From Pseudonocardia sp. KRD291 (GTDB lineage: Bacteria; Actinomycetota; Actinomycetes; Mycobacteriales; Pseudonocardiaceae): 43,373 nt of DNA. The notes beneath the pieces were generated by a model. It saw only the letters and a list, made by a program, of their open reading frames with translations, searched no databases and was not told the DNA's origin. Of the stretch, positions 15,723-24,977 are shown piece by piece (position 1 is the first letter of the stretch; each line of letters starts with the position of its first letter). The stretch is taken from assembly GCF_019263595.1 (NCBI RefSeq), contig NZ_JADQDD010000015.1, forward strand, positions 1-43,373. The letters run 5' to 3'. Position numbers and translations under genes: made by a program.

Positions 15723-16271
15723 ATGGCGGTGGAATGGCAGGCGGGGTGGGTAGTCCCGTCGCTGGCCGAGGTGCGGGATCTGGGGTGGCTCGCCCGATGG
15801 CGCCACTTGGCCAACTCGCATCCGTGCGACGCGGCATACGCCGAGGGGGTCGGCGCAGCGATCGCCTGGGTCCAGGGGTCGGCTCGGGTGGGGCCGGCGA
15901 CGGCCCGGTCGGAGTCGCCATTGACGCGGCAGTTGGTGACGGCAGAGATGTGGGCGGCGATGGCGCTCAACGACGGGGGCGGTACCTCGGAGCGGACGTT
16001 GCGTGGTGTCTGCGCCGTGCAGGGCGTCGCCTATGTACGGCCGGATTTCGAGAGGGCAACGCTGGATCACGGCTCGGGGATCTATCGGACGCTGGGTTGG
16101 CTGATCGGCAACGGTGACGGCTGGCGCGGTGGGCGGGTGCCGCCGTACGAGATCCCGGCCCGTGACGCCGCCGGGAACGTGGCCGCTGACCCGCGCTCGC
16201 GTGAACTCGTCGAGCTGATCGAGCGCACCCGAGCCGCCGACGTGGCGATGCAGCCTGCCCGCCGCCGGTGA
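15723..16271 (+). CDS. Hypothetical protein beside the relaxase gene
   Basis: The 182-residue product starts MAVEWQAGWVVPSLAEVRDL and continues GWLARWRHLANSHPCDAAYA, EGVGAAIAWVQGSA and VTAEMWAAMALNDGGGTSER. It is soluble, with no transmembrane segment. ATG at 15723 is chosen because the upstream extension to 15669 has no coding character. It converges on the relaxase gene with only 55 bp between the stops. I do not recognise the family; position suggests an accessory role in the element. Confidence 0.6.
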   Translation: MAVEWQAGWVVPSLAEVRDLGWLARWRHLANSHPCDAAYAEGVGAAIAWVQGSARVGPATARSESPLTRQLVTAEMWAAMALNDGGGTSERTLRGVCAVQGVAYVRPDFERATLDHGSGIYRTLGWLIGNGDGWRGGRVPPYEIPARDAAGNVAADPRSRELVELIERTRAADVAMQPARRR

Positions 16272-16326
16272 CGCCGGGCCGCTATCGGTAGGTATGGCCT
16301 CACGCCCGCCAATGAGATCCGCTGGC

Positions 16327-19300
16327 CTAATCGTCGCCTGCTGAGTCGGTGTCTTCGGTGGTGTCGGTGAACGGGTCGTGCTGGGACAGGTCGACGTCGC
16401 GGTCCTCCTCAGCGGTCTGGCTGGCTTCGTAGGCCTGGCGTGCGGCCAGCTCGGCGAGCGTCCGACGGGCGCGTTCGGCGTTCTCGGCGCTCTCATCGCT
16501 CGGCGCGACCCGGTCATGGGTGACGTGCGCACGGACCGGATCGCGGTCGGCCGCGTCGCGGATGTCCTCGGCGTCGGTCTCGACCGCTGCGGCCTCGTCC
16601 TTGCCGAGGTGGTCGTCGCTGAAACGGTCGGCGTGGGCCTGGTCGTGCTCGTCGCGGTCGTCGGACAGGTCGGTGTCGGTGATGTCGCGGTGGGGCTCCT
16701 CGTCGCGTTGCGCGGCGTCGTGGGCGGCGTTCCACTCCTCGGCCGTCACCGGCGGGTCGTCGGCACGGTCGGCGCCGCGCTGGGCGACGATCAGCCGTGA
16801 TCGCTCCGCGTTCTGCTGGGTGACCGCGCCGGCCATCAGCGCCAAGTTCCGCGCGCGGTCGGCTTCGGCGAGCTGCCCTGCCCGCTGGTCGAGTTCGGCT
16901 GCGTCGGCGGTCGCCTTCTCTGCTTGCGCCCGTAGTTCGGCGGCTCGGTCGGGTTCAGATGCCGCGTCGGCTTCGGTACGGCGCAGGGTGGCGGTGTTGC
17001 GGTGGTCGTCGGCGGCCTGGCGGGTGCCGGCGAGTTCGTGCGCCACGTACGGAGGCAGGGTCCGCTGCTCGCGGTCCCAGGCGCGGATGCGAGAGAAGTG
17101 CGCACCGTCGGAGAGCTCCAGCTCCTCCCGGTCCGCTTCCGGTCGTCCGAGGGCGGTCCAGCCGGCGTGGAACGACGCATAGGCCTCGACCCGGCCCGGC
17201 CTCGGCGCGCGCCCCAGGACCTCGGTGGGGTCGGCTGGGATCTCGGATCCGTCCGTCGGCTGGTCGGCGTCGGTGGGACTGTCGTGGCCGTTGAACTCGC
17301 GGGCTCCGGCGACGTCGCCGGCCCTGCGCTCCCACTGCGCCCGAGCCTCCGGGTCGCTATCGGCGTCCGGTACCGGGCCGAGGAGGTCGGTCGCCCAGCG
17401 GGGCGGCTCGGCGGCGGTCTGCGCGCCGAGGTCGGCGGTACGGCGGTCACCGTGGTCGGCGAGGTCGTGCAGGTACCGGCTGGTCTGCGGGTCGTCGAGC
17501 GCGGGCACCAAACCGGCCCACCCGTCGTCGCGCGGGGTGAAGTCGTGACCACTGTCGCGCAGGCGCCCGTAGACGACGTTCGCGAGGTTGCGGGCCCCAT
17601 CCAACGGCTGCTTCGCGATCGTGTCGTGCAGCAGCTCGTAGGGGTCGTGGCCGGCTACCTCTGCGCGGCGCAGGATGCGGGTCAGGGTGGCGGCGCCGTC
17701 CTCGGCGGCGAGCTGGTCGCGCTGCTCCGATGTGAGGGCCCCGTGGTCGGTGAGGCGGTCCAGCCACGTCGCGGTCCGGCCGGTGGCGGCCTCGTGGGCG
17801 ACATCGGAGAAGCGTTCCCCGAGGGTCTGCAACGACTGCGCCCACTCCTGCGAGTCCGCGGAGACGGCGAGCGCGGAGCGGTCGGGCTGCGCGGCCTCGA
17901 CCGCGTCGGCGTGGATCGCCTTCGGGGACCGGTGTAACCGCTGCGCGTCGCCGCCCTGGGCGGGGTCGGCGACCTCGATGACGGTGGCGCAGTGCGCGAC
18001 GTTGTCCGCGGTGCCGCGGGTCAGCCCGACCAGCCATGCCGGCGCGTCGGTCTGATAGGTGATCACCGAGTGCGCCGAGTCCACGGTCGCGCCCTGCCCG
18101 CAGTAGCGGGTACCGGCGTAGCCGAGCGCGAGGTCCTGCGCGACATAGCGGGGTGAGAGCACCATCCGCTGCCCGGTCTCGCCGTCGCCCGACGACGCGG
18201 CCCTGGCGACGGCGTCTCGGGCCGGGCGGGTGAGGTCGGTGCTCACCTCGAGTCCACCGTCGTCGCGCACCCCGACCACCCGGAACAGCTCGCGGGTCCG
18301 CGGCGGGCGGGTGTTGCCCTCGTAGCCGACGAGGTCGTGACCGATCGTACGCGCCTCGACGAGATCCCCGACCCCTGCCGTGGCTCCGGTCAGGCCGAGC
18401 TGGACGCCGTCCTCCTCGACCAGGCCCAGTTCGACGAGCCGGGCCCGCAGCTGGGAGGAGACGCGCGCAGCGGCGTCGTTCTCGTCGACCAGCAGCAGCG
18501 AGCGCTTGCCGTCGAGGGTGTCGGCCAGCCACGCCGTCGCGGCCGACTCCTCAGCCTCGGCGACGGTTCCGCAGTCGCGGAGCCGGCCCTCGCGGTGGTA
18601 GTCGTCCAGCGCTGTCGGGTCGCCCTCGCGTAGCCGCAGCGATGCATCTCGTTCCCACGCGGCCTCGAAGCGGCGGGCCTCGTTCAGCTCGTAGCGGGGC
18701 GCGCCGGACCCTGCGACCAGATCCATCCCGCCGCCCGCGCCGATCGCGGCGAGCTGGCGCGGGTCCCCGGCCAGCAGCAGGCCGGCACCGGCCGCGTCCA
18801 CGTGCCGGTGGACCGCGGCCAGCGCGGACAGGTCGGCCGTCGCCGACTCGTCGACGACCACGATGTCCCCCGCCCGCAGCGCGAACTCCAGGTCCTCGTC
18901 GACACCGCGACCGCCGGTCAGGCGCTGCTGTGTGGCCAGCCAGTGCGCGGTGTTGCGGGCGGTGAGTCCCTGCTCGCGCAGCACCTCGGTCGCCGCCTCC
19001 GCGGTGGCCAGCCCGAACATCCGGCGCGGCGTACCGCCGGTCAGCTCCGGGTCCGTCCAGGCGCGCGCCAGGGTGCCGACCACGAACGACTTCCCCGTCC
19101 CGGGCGGCCCGACCAGCACCTCGACCCGCGCTCCGGAGGTGAGCACACCGCGCACCGCGGCCTCCTGCGCCGCCCCCAGCTCGACACCCTCCGCCGCCAG
19201 CCCCGTCAGGAACCTCTCGACCGAGGGCCCGGCCATGACCGCGCCGTCGCGAACCGTCGCCGCGCCGGCGAGGATCCGCTCGGTGTGGATGTGCTCCGGG

Positions 19301-20784
19301 GTCGCGTACAGCTCCGAGCCCGGCGCCGTGAACGCCGATCGCCCGTTGTCGAGCCGATACGCGTCGGGCTCGCTCTCCGCCGCGGGGCCGGCGTCCTGCA
19401 CCCCGAGCCCGCCGGACGCGAGCGCGTCATCGGCCAGGGTGCTCAGCAGCTTGGTCAGGTCGTCGCCGTCGGACATGGCGAGGTAGTCCGGCAGCGCCCG
19501 GTCCAGCGCGGCGATCAGATCGGCGCGCGTCCACACCGCTTTCGACTGCTGCACCTCGTGCAGGGCGACGGCGATCACCTCGCTCGGCACCCACCCGTTC
19601 GCCTGCAACTCGTCGGGGCGGGCCGCGAGAGCGGTGTCGGCGATCGCGGACAGGTTCGTGTCGACCTCGGCCCGCATCCGCGCCTCGACGTCGTCGAGCA
19701 GCTGCTCGCGCGTCGTGCCCTCGTGCGACTTCCCCTTCCTCGTGGCCAGCGTCGCGGTCTGGGCGAGGCGTTCGAGCTGGTAGCTGTTCGGCGCCTTCCC
19801 GTGCCGGGCCTCGAACGCCTCCACCAGCTCCGCGGTCTTCGCCGTCACCTGGTGGCGGCGGCTGGAGATGATCCCCATCGCCTCCGCGGCCACGCCGAGC
19901 ACCTCGCGCGCCTTCCCGTCCGGGCGAGTGGCCAGCAGCATCCCGACCGCGGCGGTGAACCGCTCGTTCGTCGTCCGCTCGGCCAAGGCCGCAGCGGCGG
20001 GCCGCGCCCGGTGCAGTGAGCGGCCGTCGATCGTGCGCCATTCACCGTCCGGGCCCTGGACCCGGTTGAAGATCCCGTTGTGGATGTGGAGCTGCGGGTC
20101 GCCCTCGCGGGAGTCGTGCTGCAGGAACGACGCGACGGTGAAGTTGTGCGCGTCGGCGTAGCGCCCCGCGGCGCCGCCGTGGTGTCCGACGCGGGTGTAG
20201 CCGGCCTCCTGCTGCAGGAACGTGAGCCCGGTGTTGTTCCCGGCCCAGATGGAGTCCTCGACCGCCTCGCGCAGCTGCCCCCACGCCGCGGCCTCCTCCT
20301 CGTTCCCGGCCGTGCGGGCCGCGACCTCGCGCGCCTCGAACGCGGTGTGCACGAGCGTGATGGACTTCTGCACGCTGAACGTCGCGTCGAAGAACGCCAC
20401 GTTGTGCCGTGCACTACGCCCGGCTTCCGTCCAGAGCTGTGCACGCCGTTCCGGGTCGGCGTCCGGCTCGCGTTCGAGCGCCTGGTCGAACAGGTCCTGC
20501 TCGGTGGCGTACTTGCGCCCGGTGTGCCCGAGCGTGGGCACCGTGTCCCACGCCTTCGGGTCGCGGAAGCCCTCGGCGCGCGGGTCGAGGTAGCGCTCGT
20601 AGACGGCCCGCATGTCCTGGGCCTCGACCAGGCCGGTGAGGCCGAGCTGTTCGGCGCCGGCGCCCCACCACCGGCCCGGTGGCTCGCCCTCGGCGACCGC
20701 GTCGGTGTAGTAGTTCTCCCGACCGGTCGCGACCTCCCGGAGCAGGTACTCGGGGCTGTAACCAGTGTTGATTCTCAGCACCAT
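16327..20784 (-). CDS. traA: MobF relaxase-helicase (TraA/TrwC type)
   Basis: This 1485-residue protein has the MobF layout. The N-terminal relaxase domain has tandem tyrosines (Tyr25-Tyr26), the family motif FFDATFSVQKSITLVH at about 131-146, and the metal-binding histidines His223, His233 and His235 in HDSREGDPQLHIHN. Next is a RecD-like helicase with Walker A VGPPGTGKS near residue 560 and Walker B VVDESATADL plus LLLAGDPRQLAAIG. The C-terminal ~450 residues are acidic and charged, lacking clear motifs. It should nick oriT, stay covalently bound to the 5' end and unwind the transferred strand. ATG at 20784 starts it. Confidence 0.95.
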   Translation of the reverse strand: MVLRINTGYSPEYLLREVATGRENYYTDAVAEGEPPGRWWGAGAEQLGLTGLVEAQDMRAVYERYLDPRAEGFRDPKAWDTVPTLGHTGRKYATEQDLFDQALEREPDADPERRAQLWTEAGRSARHNVAFFDATFSVQKSITLVHTAFEAREVAARTAGNEEEAAAWGQLREAVEDSIWAGNNTGLTFLQQEAGYTRVGHHGGAAGRYADAHNFTVASFLQHDSREGDPQLHIHNGIFNRVQGPDGEWRTIDGRSLHRARPAAAALAERTTNERFTAAVGMLLATRPDGKAREVLGVAAEAMGIISSRRHQVTAKTAELVEAFEARHGKAPNSYQLERLAQTATLATRKGKSHEGTTREQLLDDVEARMRAEVDTNLSAIADTALAARPDELQANGWVPSEVIAVALHEVQQSKAVWTRADLIAALDRALPDYLAMSDGDDLTKLLSTLADDALASGGLGVQDAGPAAESEPDAYRLDNGRSAFTAPGSELYATPEHIHTERILAGAATVRDGAVMAGPSVERFLTGLAAEGVELGAAQEAAVRGVLTSGARVEVLVGPPGTGKSFVVGTLARAWTDPELTGGTPRRMFGLATAEAATEVLREQGLTARNTAHWLATQQRLTGGRGVDEDLEFALRAGDIVVVDESATADLSALAAVHRHVDAAGAGLLLAGDPRQLAAIGAGGGMDLVAGSGAPRYELNEARRFEAAWERDASLRLREGDPTALDDYHREGRLRDCGTVAEAEESAATAWLADTLDGKRSLLLVDENDAAARVSSQLRARLVELGLVEEDGVQLGLTGATAGVGDLVEARTIGHDLVGYEGNTRPPRTRELFRVVGVRDDGGLEVSTDLTRPARDAVARAASSGDGETGQRMVLSPRYVAQDLALGYAGTRYCGQGATVDSAHSVITYQTDAPAWLVGLTRGTADNVAHCATVIEVADPAQGGDAQRLHRSPKAIHADAVEAAQPDRSALAVSADSQEWAQSLQTLGERFSDVAHEAATGRTATWLDRLTDHGALTSEQRDQLAAEDGAATLTRILRRAEVAGHDPYELLHDTIAKQPLDGARNLANVVYGRLRDSGHDFTPRDDGWAGLVPALDDPQTSRYLHDLADHGDRRTADLGAQTAAEPPRWATDLLGPVPDADSDPEARAQWERRAGDVAGAREFNGHDSPTDADQPTDGSEIPADPTEVLGRAPRPGRVEAYASFHAGWTALGRPEADREELELSDGAHFSRIRAWDREQRTLPPYVAHELAGTRQAADDHRNTATLRRTEADAASEPDRAAELRAQAEKATADAAELDQRAGQLAEADRARNLALMAGAVTQQNAERSRLIVAQRGADRADDPPVTAEEWNAAHDAAQRDEEPHRDITDTDLSDDRDEHDQAHADRFSDDHLGKDEAAAVETDAEDIRDAADRDPVRAHVTHDRVAPSDESAENAERARRTLAELAARQAYEASQTAEEDRDVDLSQHDPFTDTTEDTDSAGDD

Positions 20785-21025
20785 CAGTGCTCACCGCCCG
20801 CACGGCGAGCGGTCCGAAGCATCGAGCGGAGCGGGAACGCGTCACCGCCCGTAGGCGGCCGGCCGGAGGCCGGCCCGCCCCGTCGGATCGTGATGCAAGG
20901 GTGTGCGGCTCTTGATCCTTTGCTCGTGTTCCTGCTTTCGGTGTAGTCGCTGTGCTCTGGTGAGTTCGTGCTGGTCGCGGTCTGTGTCTGGTTCTCTCGG
21001 ATCGGCGCGGTCGTCGCGGGGGCGT
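20785..21025. other. Candidate oriT region upstream of relaxase gene
   Basis: This 241-bp gap lies between the relaxase start and the DUF2637 stop. It contains a perfect hairpin, GGCCGGCC-GGA-GGCCGGCC at 20857-20875, inside a 24-bp motif (20859-20882) repeated on the far side of the relaxase gene. MobF oriTs often lie beside the relaxase gene and carry inverted repeats, so this is the best oriT candidate, but no nic consensus can be assigned. Confidence 0.35.
20859..20882. repeat. GC-rich motif flanking the relaxase gene, copy 2
   Basis: CCGGCCGGAGGCCGG followed by CCCGCCCCG matches 15558-15580 with one inserted base and one or two changes. It overlaps the hairpin in the candidate oriT region. 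Confidence 0.4.
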
Positions 21026-22015
21026 TCATGAGTTGGTCTCGGTCGTCGCTGTCGGGTCCTGGGTCTGGTTCCGGAGGTGGCGCAGGGTCCTCGCGGCAAG
21101 GCCTTCGGAGACGTCGGCCGCTGCGGCGAGGGTCCGGACGCTGGGCCACGCGCCGTGGTCGGCGCGGTGCGTCTCGGCGCACGAGGTCGCGCGCTCCCGG
21201 AGCGGCGTCGAGGGCGCTCCGAGTGCCTGGCCGTCCCGCGACGGCTCGGCTTCTCTGATCGACGGCACTGGTTCGAGATCGCGGGTCAGATCAGTGGACG
21301 CGGCCGGACGGACATCGGCGCGCGCGTGCACGGCGGCCGGGTGCACACGGGACACGCGTGCACGGGCCGCCGCGTCGTGTACGGCGGCGGCCGTCGAACG
21401 CCGGTCGCCGTGCACACCGGGCACGGGCAACGCGCGCCCGGTCCCGAGCGGTGGCGTTGACAGCGACGCGTCAACCGGCGTCGCCCGCTCCCGCTCCGCG
21501 GTCGACGCGTGGTCCCGGGGTGGCGGTGTCGAGAGCAGGTAGAGCAGGTGCGCGGTGACCGCCGCCGCGACGGCCGGCCACGCCCCGATCCCGAACCGCA
21601 GCAGCGCTCCAGACGCTCCCGGCCCGCCGGGGTCGGTGGCGAGGTAGGCGGCCTGGGCGAGCCCGGACAGCCCGGCGGCCAGCACCACGATCGTCCACGC
21701 GTAGCGGGCTCCGGCCCGCGGGAGGCACGACGTCGCCGCGTAGGCCACGAGGGCCAGGCCGTCGGTGATGAGCGGGTAGAGCCAGGCGATGCCGGCCGGG
21801 ACCCGGGCGGCCACGGCGACCTCGTAGAGACCGTGCGCGGTCGCCACCGCGGCACCGGCCGCCACGGCTCCCCCGGCGAACCACACCGCCCGGCTGCCGT
21901 GAGCCGGTGCGGCGGACCCGAGATGATCGGCCCGGAACGAAGCGGCAGCCCGAACCTGGGTGTCGCTCGCGCTGGGCCGGCCATCCGTCGATCGGGCGTA
22001 GGGCTTCGTGGTCAT
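21026..22015 (-). CDS. DUF2637 membrane protein with C-terminal HTH
   Basis: The 329-residue protein has about four transmembrane helices between residues 43 and 165 (WFAGGAVAAGAAVATAHGLY, IAWLYPLITDGLALVAYAAT, TIVVLAAGLSGLAQAAYLAT, AWPAVAAAVTAHLLYLL). This is the DUF2637 pattern known from actinobacterial plasmids and integrative elements, often near transfer or spread genes. A Pro/Ala/His-rich linker leads to a C-terminal helix-turn-helix (WPSVRTLAAAADVSEGLAAR). It lies between the relaxase gene and the coupling-protein operon. The role is inferred to be in transfer or plasmid spread; biochemical function is unknown. Confidence 0.85.
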   Translation of the reverse strand: MTTKPYARSTDGRPSASDTQVRAAASFRADHLGSAAPAHGSRAVWFAGGAVAAGAAVATAHGLYEVAVAARVPAGIAWLYPLITDGLALVAYAATSCLPRAGARYAWTIVVLAAGLSGLAQAAYLATDPGGPGASGALLRFGIGAWPAVAAAVTAHLLYLLSTPPPRDHASTAERERATPVDASLSTPPLGTGRALPVPGVHGDRRSTAAAVHDAAARARVSRVHPAAVHARADVRPAASTDLTRDLEPVPSIREAEPSRDGQALGAPSTPLRERATSCAETHRADHGAWPSVRTLAAAADVSEGLAARTLRHLRNQTQDPTATTETNS

Positions 22016-22069
22016 GGCAGGTCTCCTCCCGGCCCGTCGAGGGGGCCGGTGGTCAGGTGGTCGATCAGG

Positions 22070-22831
22070 TCAGGCCGTGCGCGATCGGCCGGGCGGGCCG
22101 GGTCGCTGGAGCGGACGTGGCCGGCGCGGTGGCGGCTCGGGCGCCGGCCGGTCCCGGTCCGAGCCCCACCACCCCGCGATCAGCCGCAGCTCGCCCTCGG
22201 CGGGGACCACGGGTGCGCCGGACGGCGCGGTGGTCCAGCCCTCGCGGAATTGGTGGCGTTCGCGCGAGCAGGTCCCGGCGCGGGCCTCGATCCGTCGGAC
22301 GACGCCCGGGCGGTGCCGGTCGTGCCAGTCCGCCGCGGCGGCCACCGATGCCTTCTGCCCCTGGTAGGCGCCGATCCAGGCGTGCATCAGCCACAGCAGC
22401 TCCTCGACGACGTCGGGGTGCCAGCACCAGCACTCCGGCAGGCTCGCCGCGGCGTCGCTGTAGCGCAGGTACACGCGCGTCATCCAGCCGGCGAGCCCGT
22501 CGAGCACCTCGGCAGCCGCCGCCGGGTCGACGGGCAGCAGCATCCACGTCGGCGCCGGATCGCTGCGCGGCTTCTGGGCCAGGGCCGTCACCGCGTCCGA
22601 GAGCTGCGCGACCGTGCGAGCCAGGTCGTCCACTCTGGTCGCGGCCTCGCCCGCCCGGGTGCGCGCCTCGTCCGCACGGGCGGCGACGTCCGCTACCCCG
22701 GCAGTGGCCTCCGCGGCACCCGCCGCGGTCCGGGTGGCGGCGGCGAGATCACGCCGGATCCCGTCGAGCTGGCCGACCAGCGCCGTCACTGTCTCGGCGC
22801 GAGCGAACTCGATGTCACCGCCGGGGGTCAT
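22070..22831 (-). CDS. DUF4913-family protein
   Basis: ATG at 22831 overlaps the coupling-protein stop as ATGA, so this start is chosen over one at 22852. The 253-residue product has an N-terminal helical region (about 15-85) with repeated Ala/Arg/Glu heptad-like stretches. The C-terminal DUF4913 domain follows: ASLPECWCWHPDVVEELLWL, then MHAWIGAYQGQKASVAAAAD and WHDRHRP. A proline-rich tail ends the protein. DUF4913 proteins are regular partners of transfer genes in actinobacterial elements; their role is not known to me. Direct coupling to the T4CP suggests a shared complex or stoichiometry. Confidence 0.85.
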   Translation of the reverse strand: MTPGGDIEFARAETVTALVGQLDGIRRDLAAATRTAAGAAEATAGVADVAARADEARTRAGEAATRVDDLARTVAQLSDAVTALAQKPRSDPAPTWMLLPVDPAAAAEVLDGLAGWMTRVYLRYSDAAASLPECWCWHPDVVEELLWLMHAWIGAYQGQKASVAAAADWHDRHRPGVVRRIEARAGTCSRERHQFREGWTTAPSGAPVVPAEGELRLIAGWWGSDRDRPAPEPPPRRPRPLQRPGPPGRSRTA

Positions 22832-24702
22832 CGGGCCCACCTCCGTGCCCACCGACCCGACCGAGCCGGTCCCGGGAGTGCCCGGGGACGGGCGAGGTCG
22901 AGGCGTTCGCGCATCGCGTTGTACTCGTGCCGCCGACCCGCCCGCTCACCGACGTGATCGGGCCAGCGCCCCGCAGCCGCGGCCAGGGCACGCTCGATCC
23001 ACCGCCCGACCGTGACACGCACGGCGGGTACCGGGCCGATCCGTTCGTGCAGCCGCTTACACCGGGCCCGGTGCGCGGCCAATGCCCGGACGTCGCGGCG
23101 ACGCCAGCCCTTGCGCGCCCAGCCCAGCACCGGCGGGCACCCCGAGGTCAACACCAGCACCCGGTGCTTGGGCAGCGCCGCGATCTGCGCGGCTTGCAGG
23201 ACCGGGACCCGGCGCAGGTTGCGGTGGGTCCCGCGGCCGTGGGCGTCGGTGCTCGTCACCCACTCGTCACGCTCCCCGACCAGGGTCGACCAGTGCATCA
23301 GGTCGTCACGGTCCGAGCAGCCGCCGAACACGACGGTCGTGTCCGCGTTCGTCAGCGTCGCCGCTGCTCCCTGCGGACCGTAGGTGTTGATCAGCTGTGC
23401 TCGGGACTGGCAGGCGACCATGATCGTGATCCCGCGACCGCCCATGTCCGAGGTCCACTCCGGTAGCGGCACCGGGCAGATCTGTGTGGCTTCGTCGAGT
23501 GCCATCCGCAACGGCGGATCCAGCCGGCCTCCTGGCATCACCTCCGCCAGACGGCGCGCCTCGCGGGCGATGTGCCCGGTGAGCGCGCACATCAACGCGG
23601 TGGTGCGGGCGTCGCGCGCGCCGAGCAGGAAGACCGTCGCCCGGCTCCGCAGCAGCCACTCCACGTCGAACACCGCACCCGGGCGCCCGGCCGCGGCAGC
23701 CGGCCCGTGGGTCAGCCACCCGAGCGCGGGCATGATCGACGTGGTGATCGACGTGCGCGTGCGGTCGTTGGTGTCGAAGAACTGCAACACGTCCTGCTCG
23801 AATGCCGGATCGCCCGCGCGGCGCAGCAACGGCGGCACCTCCCGCCCGGCCTGCTGCGGGTCCGCGACCCATCGCAGGACGTCGCGCATCGTGTGTCCGC
23901 CCAGGGCGGCGGCGTGCAGCAGACCGGCCAGCACGCGGCGGGCTTGGTCGTTCCAGTGCTCCCGATCTCCCGATCCGCCGGCGCCCTGCGACGGCGGGAT
24001 CATGTCGGTCGCCCGCTCGGCGGCGGTCACCGGCTGCTCGCAGCCCGAGAGCGGGTCGAACCCGATCGTCGAGACCACCCCGCCGAGTCCGGCCGGGTTG
24101 AACACGACCACCGGCCCCGTCCGGCGCCGGAGCGGCCCGACCTGGTGGTAGAGGTCGGTCTTGGTGGAGGTGACCAGGACGGCGCCGGGAGCGTCGAGGA
24201 TCTGGTCGGTCAGCGCGGCGGTCTTGCCGTAGCGGGGGCCGCCGATCACGACGACCACGCCCTCGCACGACGACCACACCCACAGCGGCCCGACCCGGCA
24301 GATCCGCACCCCGACCGTCGCTGAGGGCATCACGGCACGTTGCCAGCGCGACAGCGCGGACAGGCTCGGCCGCACGGTCATCGCCAGCCCACGTACCCGC
24401 CTGCGGACCCGCAGGATGTCGACCCCGGACGCGACGCCGGACTTGCGGCGCGAACGCCGGTTCCACCGGCCCAGCGACCCGGCGGTGCGCGACCATCGGT
24501 GCCACACCAGCAGCCCCACCACGCCCACGATCAGCAGCAGACCCGTCCAGGTCACCTGCTCGGCCAGCCACCGGACACCCGCCGAGACGAACAGGACCGC
24601 GCCGGCCCCGAACCCGGCTGCCGGCCCCCACGATCGACGACGCCAGGCCAGCGCGGTCGCGACCGACAGGCCGAGCGCGAGCAACACCGTTCCGCCGGTC
24701 AT
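22828..24702 (-). CDS. VirD4/TraG-type coupling protein
   Basis: This 624-residue protein begins with two or three transmembrane helices (residues 4-20, 28-45, 52-68), then the AAA-type ATPase of coupling proteins. Walker A is GGPRYGKT at 154-161 (Tyr replaces the usual Ser), with VLVTSTKTDLY after it. Walker B and the TraM-recognition-like region are around 390: MALDEATQICPVPLPEWTSD, then GGRGITIMVACQSRAQL. It should bring the relaxase-DNA complex to the membrane channel and drive DNA export. Its start overlaps the upstream small membrane gene as ATGA and its stop overlaps the DUF4913 start. No VirB partners are seen in the element. Confidence 0.92.
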   Translation of the reverse strand: MTGGTVLLALGLSVATALAWRRRSWGPAAGFGAGAVLFVSAGVRWLAEQVTWTGLLLIVGVVGLLVWHRWSRTAGSLGRWNRRSRRKSGVASGVDILRVRRRVRGLAMTVRPSLSALSRWQRAVMPSATVGVRICRVGPLWVWSSCEGVVVVIGGPRYGKTAALTDQILDAPGAVLVTSTKTDLYHQVGPLRRRTGPVVVFNPAGLGGVVSTIGFDPLSGCEQPVTAAERATDMIPPSQGAGGSGDREHWNDQARRVLAGLLHAAALGGHTMRDVLRWVADPQQAGREVPPLLRRAGDPAFEQDVLQFFDTNDRTRTSITTSIMPALGWLTHGPAAAAGRPGAVFDVEWLLRSRATVFLLGARDARTTALMCALTGHIAREARRLAEVMPGGRLDPPLRMALDEATQICPVPLPEWTSDMGGRGITIMVACQSRAQLINTYGPQGAAATLTNADTTVVFGGCSDRDDLMHWSTLVGERDEWVTSTDAHGRGTHRNLRRVPVLQAAQIAALPKHRVLVLTSGCPPVLGWARKGWRRRDVRALAAHRARCKRLHERIGPVPAVRVTVGRWIERALAAAAGRWPDHVGERAGRRHEYNAMRERLDLARPRALPGPARSGRWARRWAR

Positions 24703-24977
24703 CGCTCGTCCTCCCGGCTCTCCGGCACGGTGTCAACGGTCGGCCGGTCGGCAGCCGTCGGCCAGACGGCCCACCCGGCGGCGCCGACCAGGACCAGGAG
24801 CCCGGCCACGATCACCGGCTGCGGCACCTCACGGAGCAGAGGCGTCACCGCCAGCGCCGCGACCACGCCGATCGCCGCGGCGGTCCACGGCCGTCGGCGC
24901 CACCAGGCGAGCACCATGCATGTCGACGCGACCACCGCCACGACAGAGAACGCGGTCAGGATCGGATCCATCACCAC
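24699..24977 (-). CDS. Small membrane protein of transfer operon
   Basis: The 92-residue product has about three hydrophobic segments (ILTAFSVVAVVASTCMVLAW, AAIGVVAALAVTPLL, VIVAGLLVLVGAAGWAVWPT) and a charged C-terminal tail. It overlaps both neighbours: the upstream gene's stop lies inside its start region, where GTG at 24977, GTG at 24974 and ATG at 24971 are all in frame, and its own stop forms ATGA with the coupling-protein start. Small membrane proteins directly before a T4CP often act as its membrane partner, which is the likely role here (inference). Confidence 0.75.
   Translation of the reverse strand: MVMDPILTAFSVVAVVASTCMVLAWWRRRPWTAAAIGVVAALAVTPLLREVPQPVIVAGLLVLVGAAGWAVWPTAADRPTVDTVPESREDER

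Noticed and set aside
18802..20019. Long plus-strand open frame inside the relaxase gene
   Set aside because: It lies opposite the well-supported helicase and relaxase domains and has only Arg/Gly/Leu-rich shadow composition.
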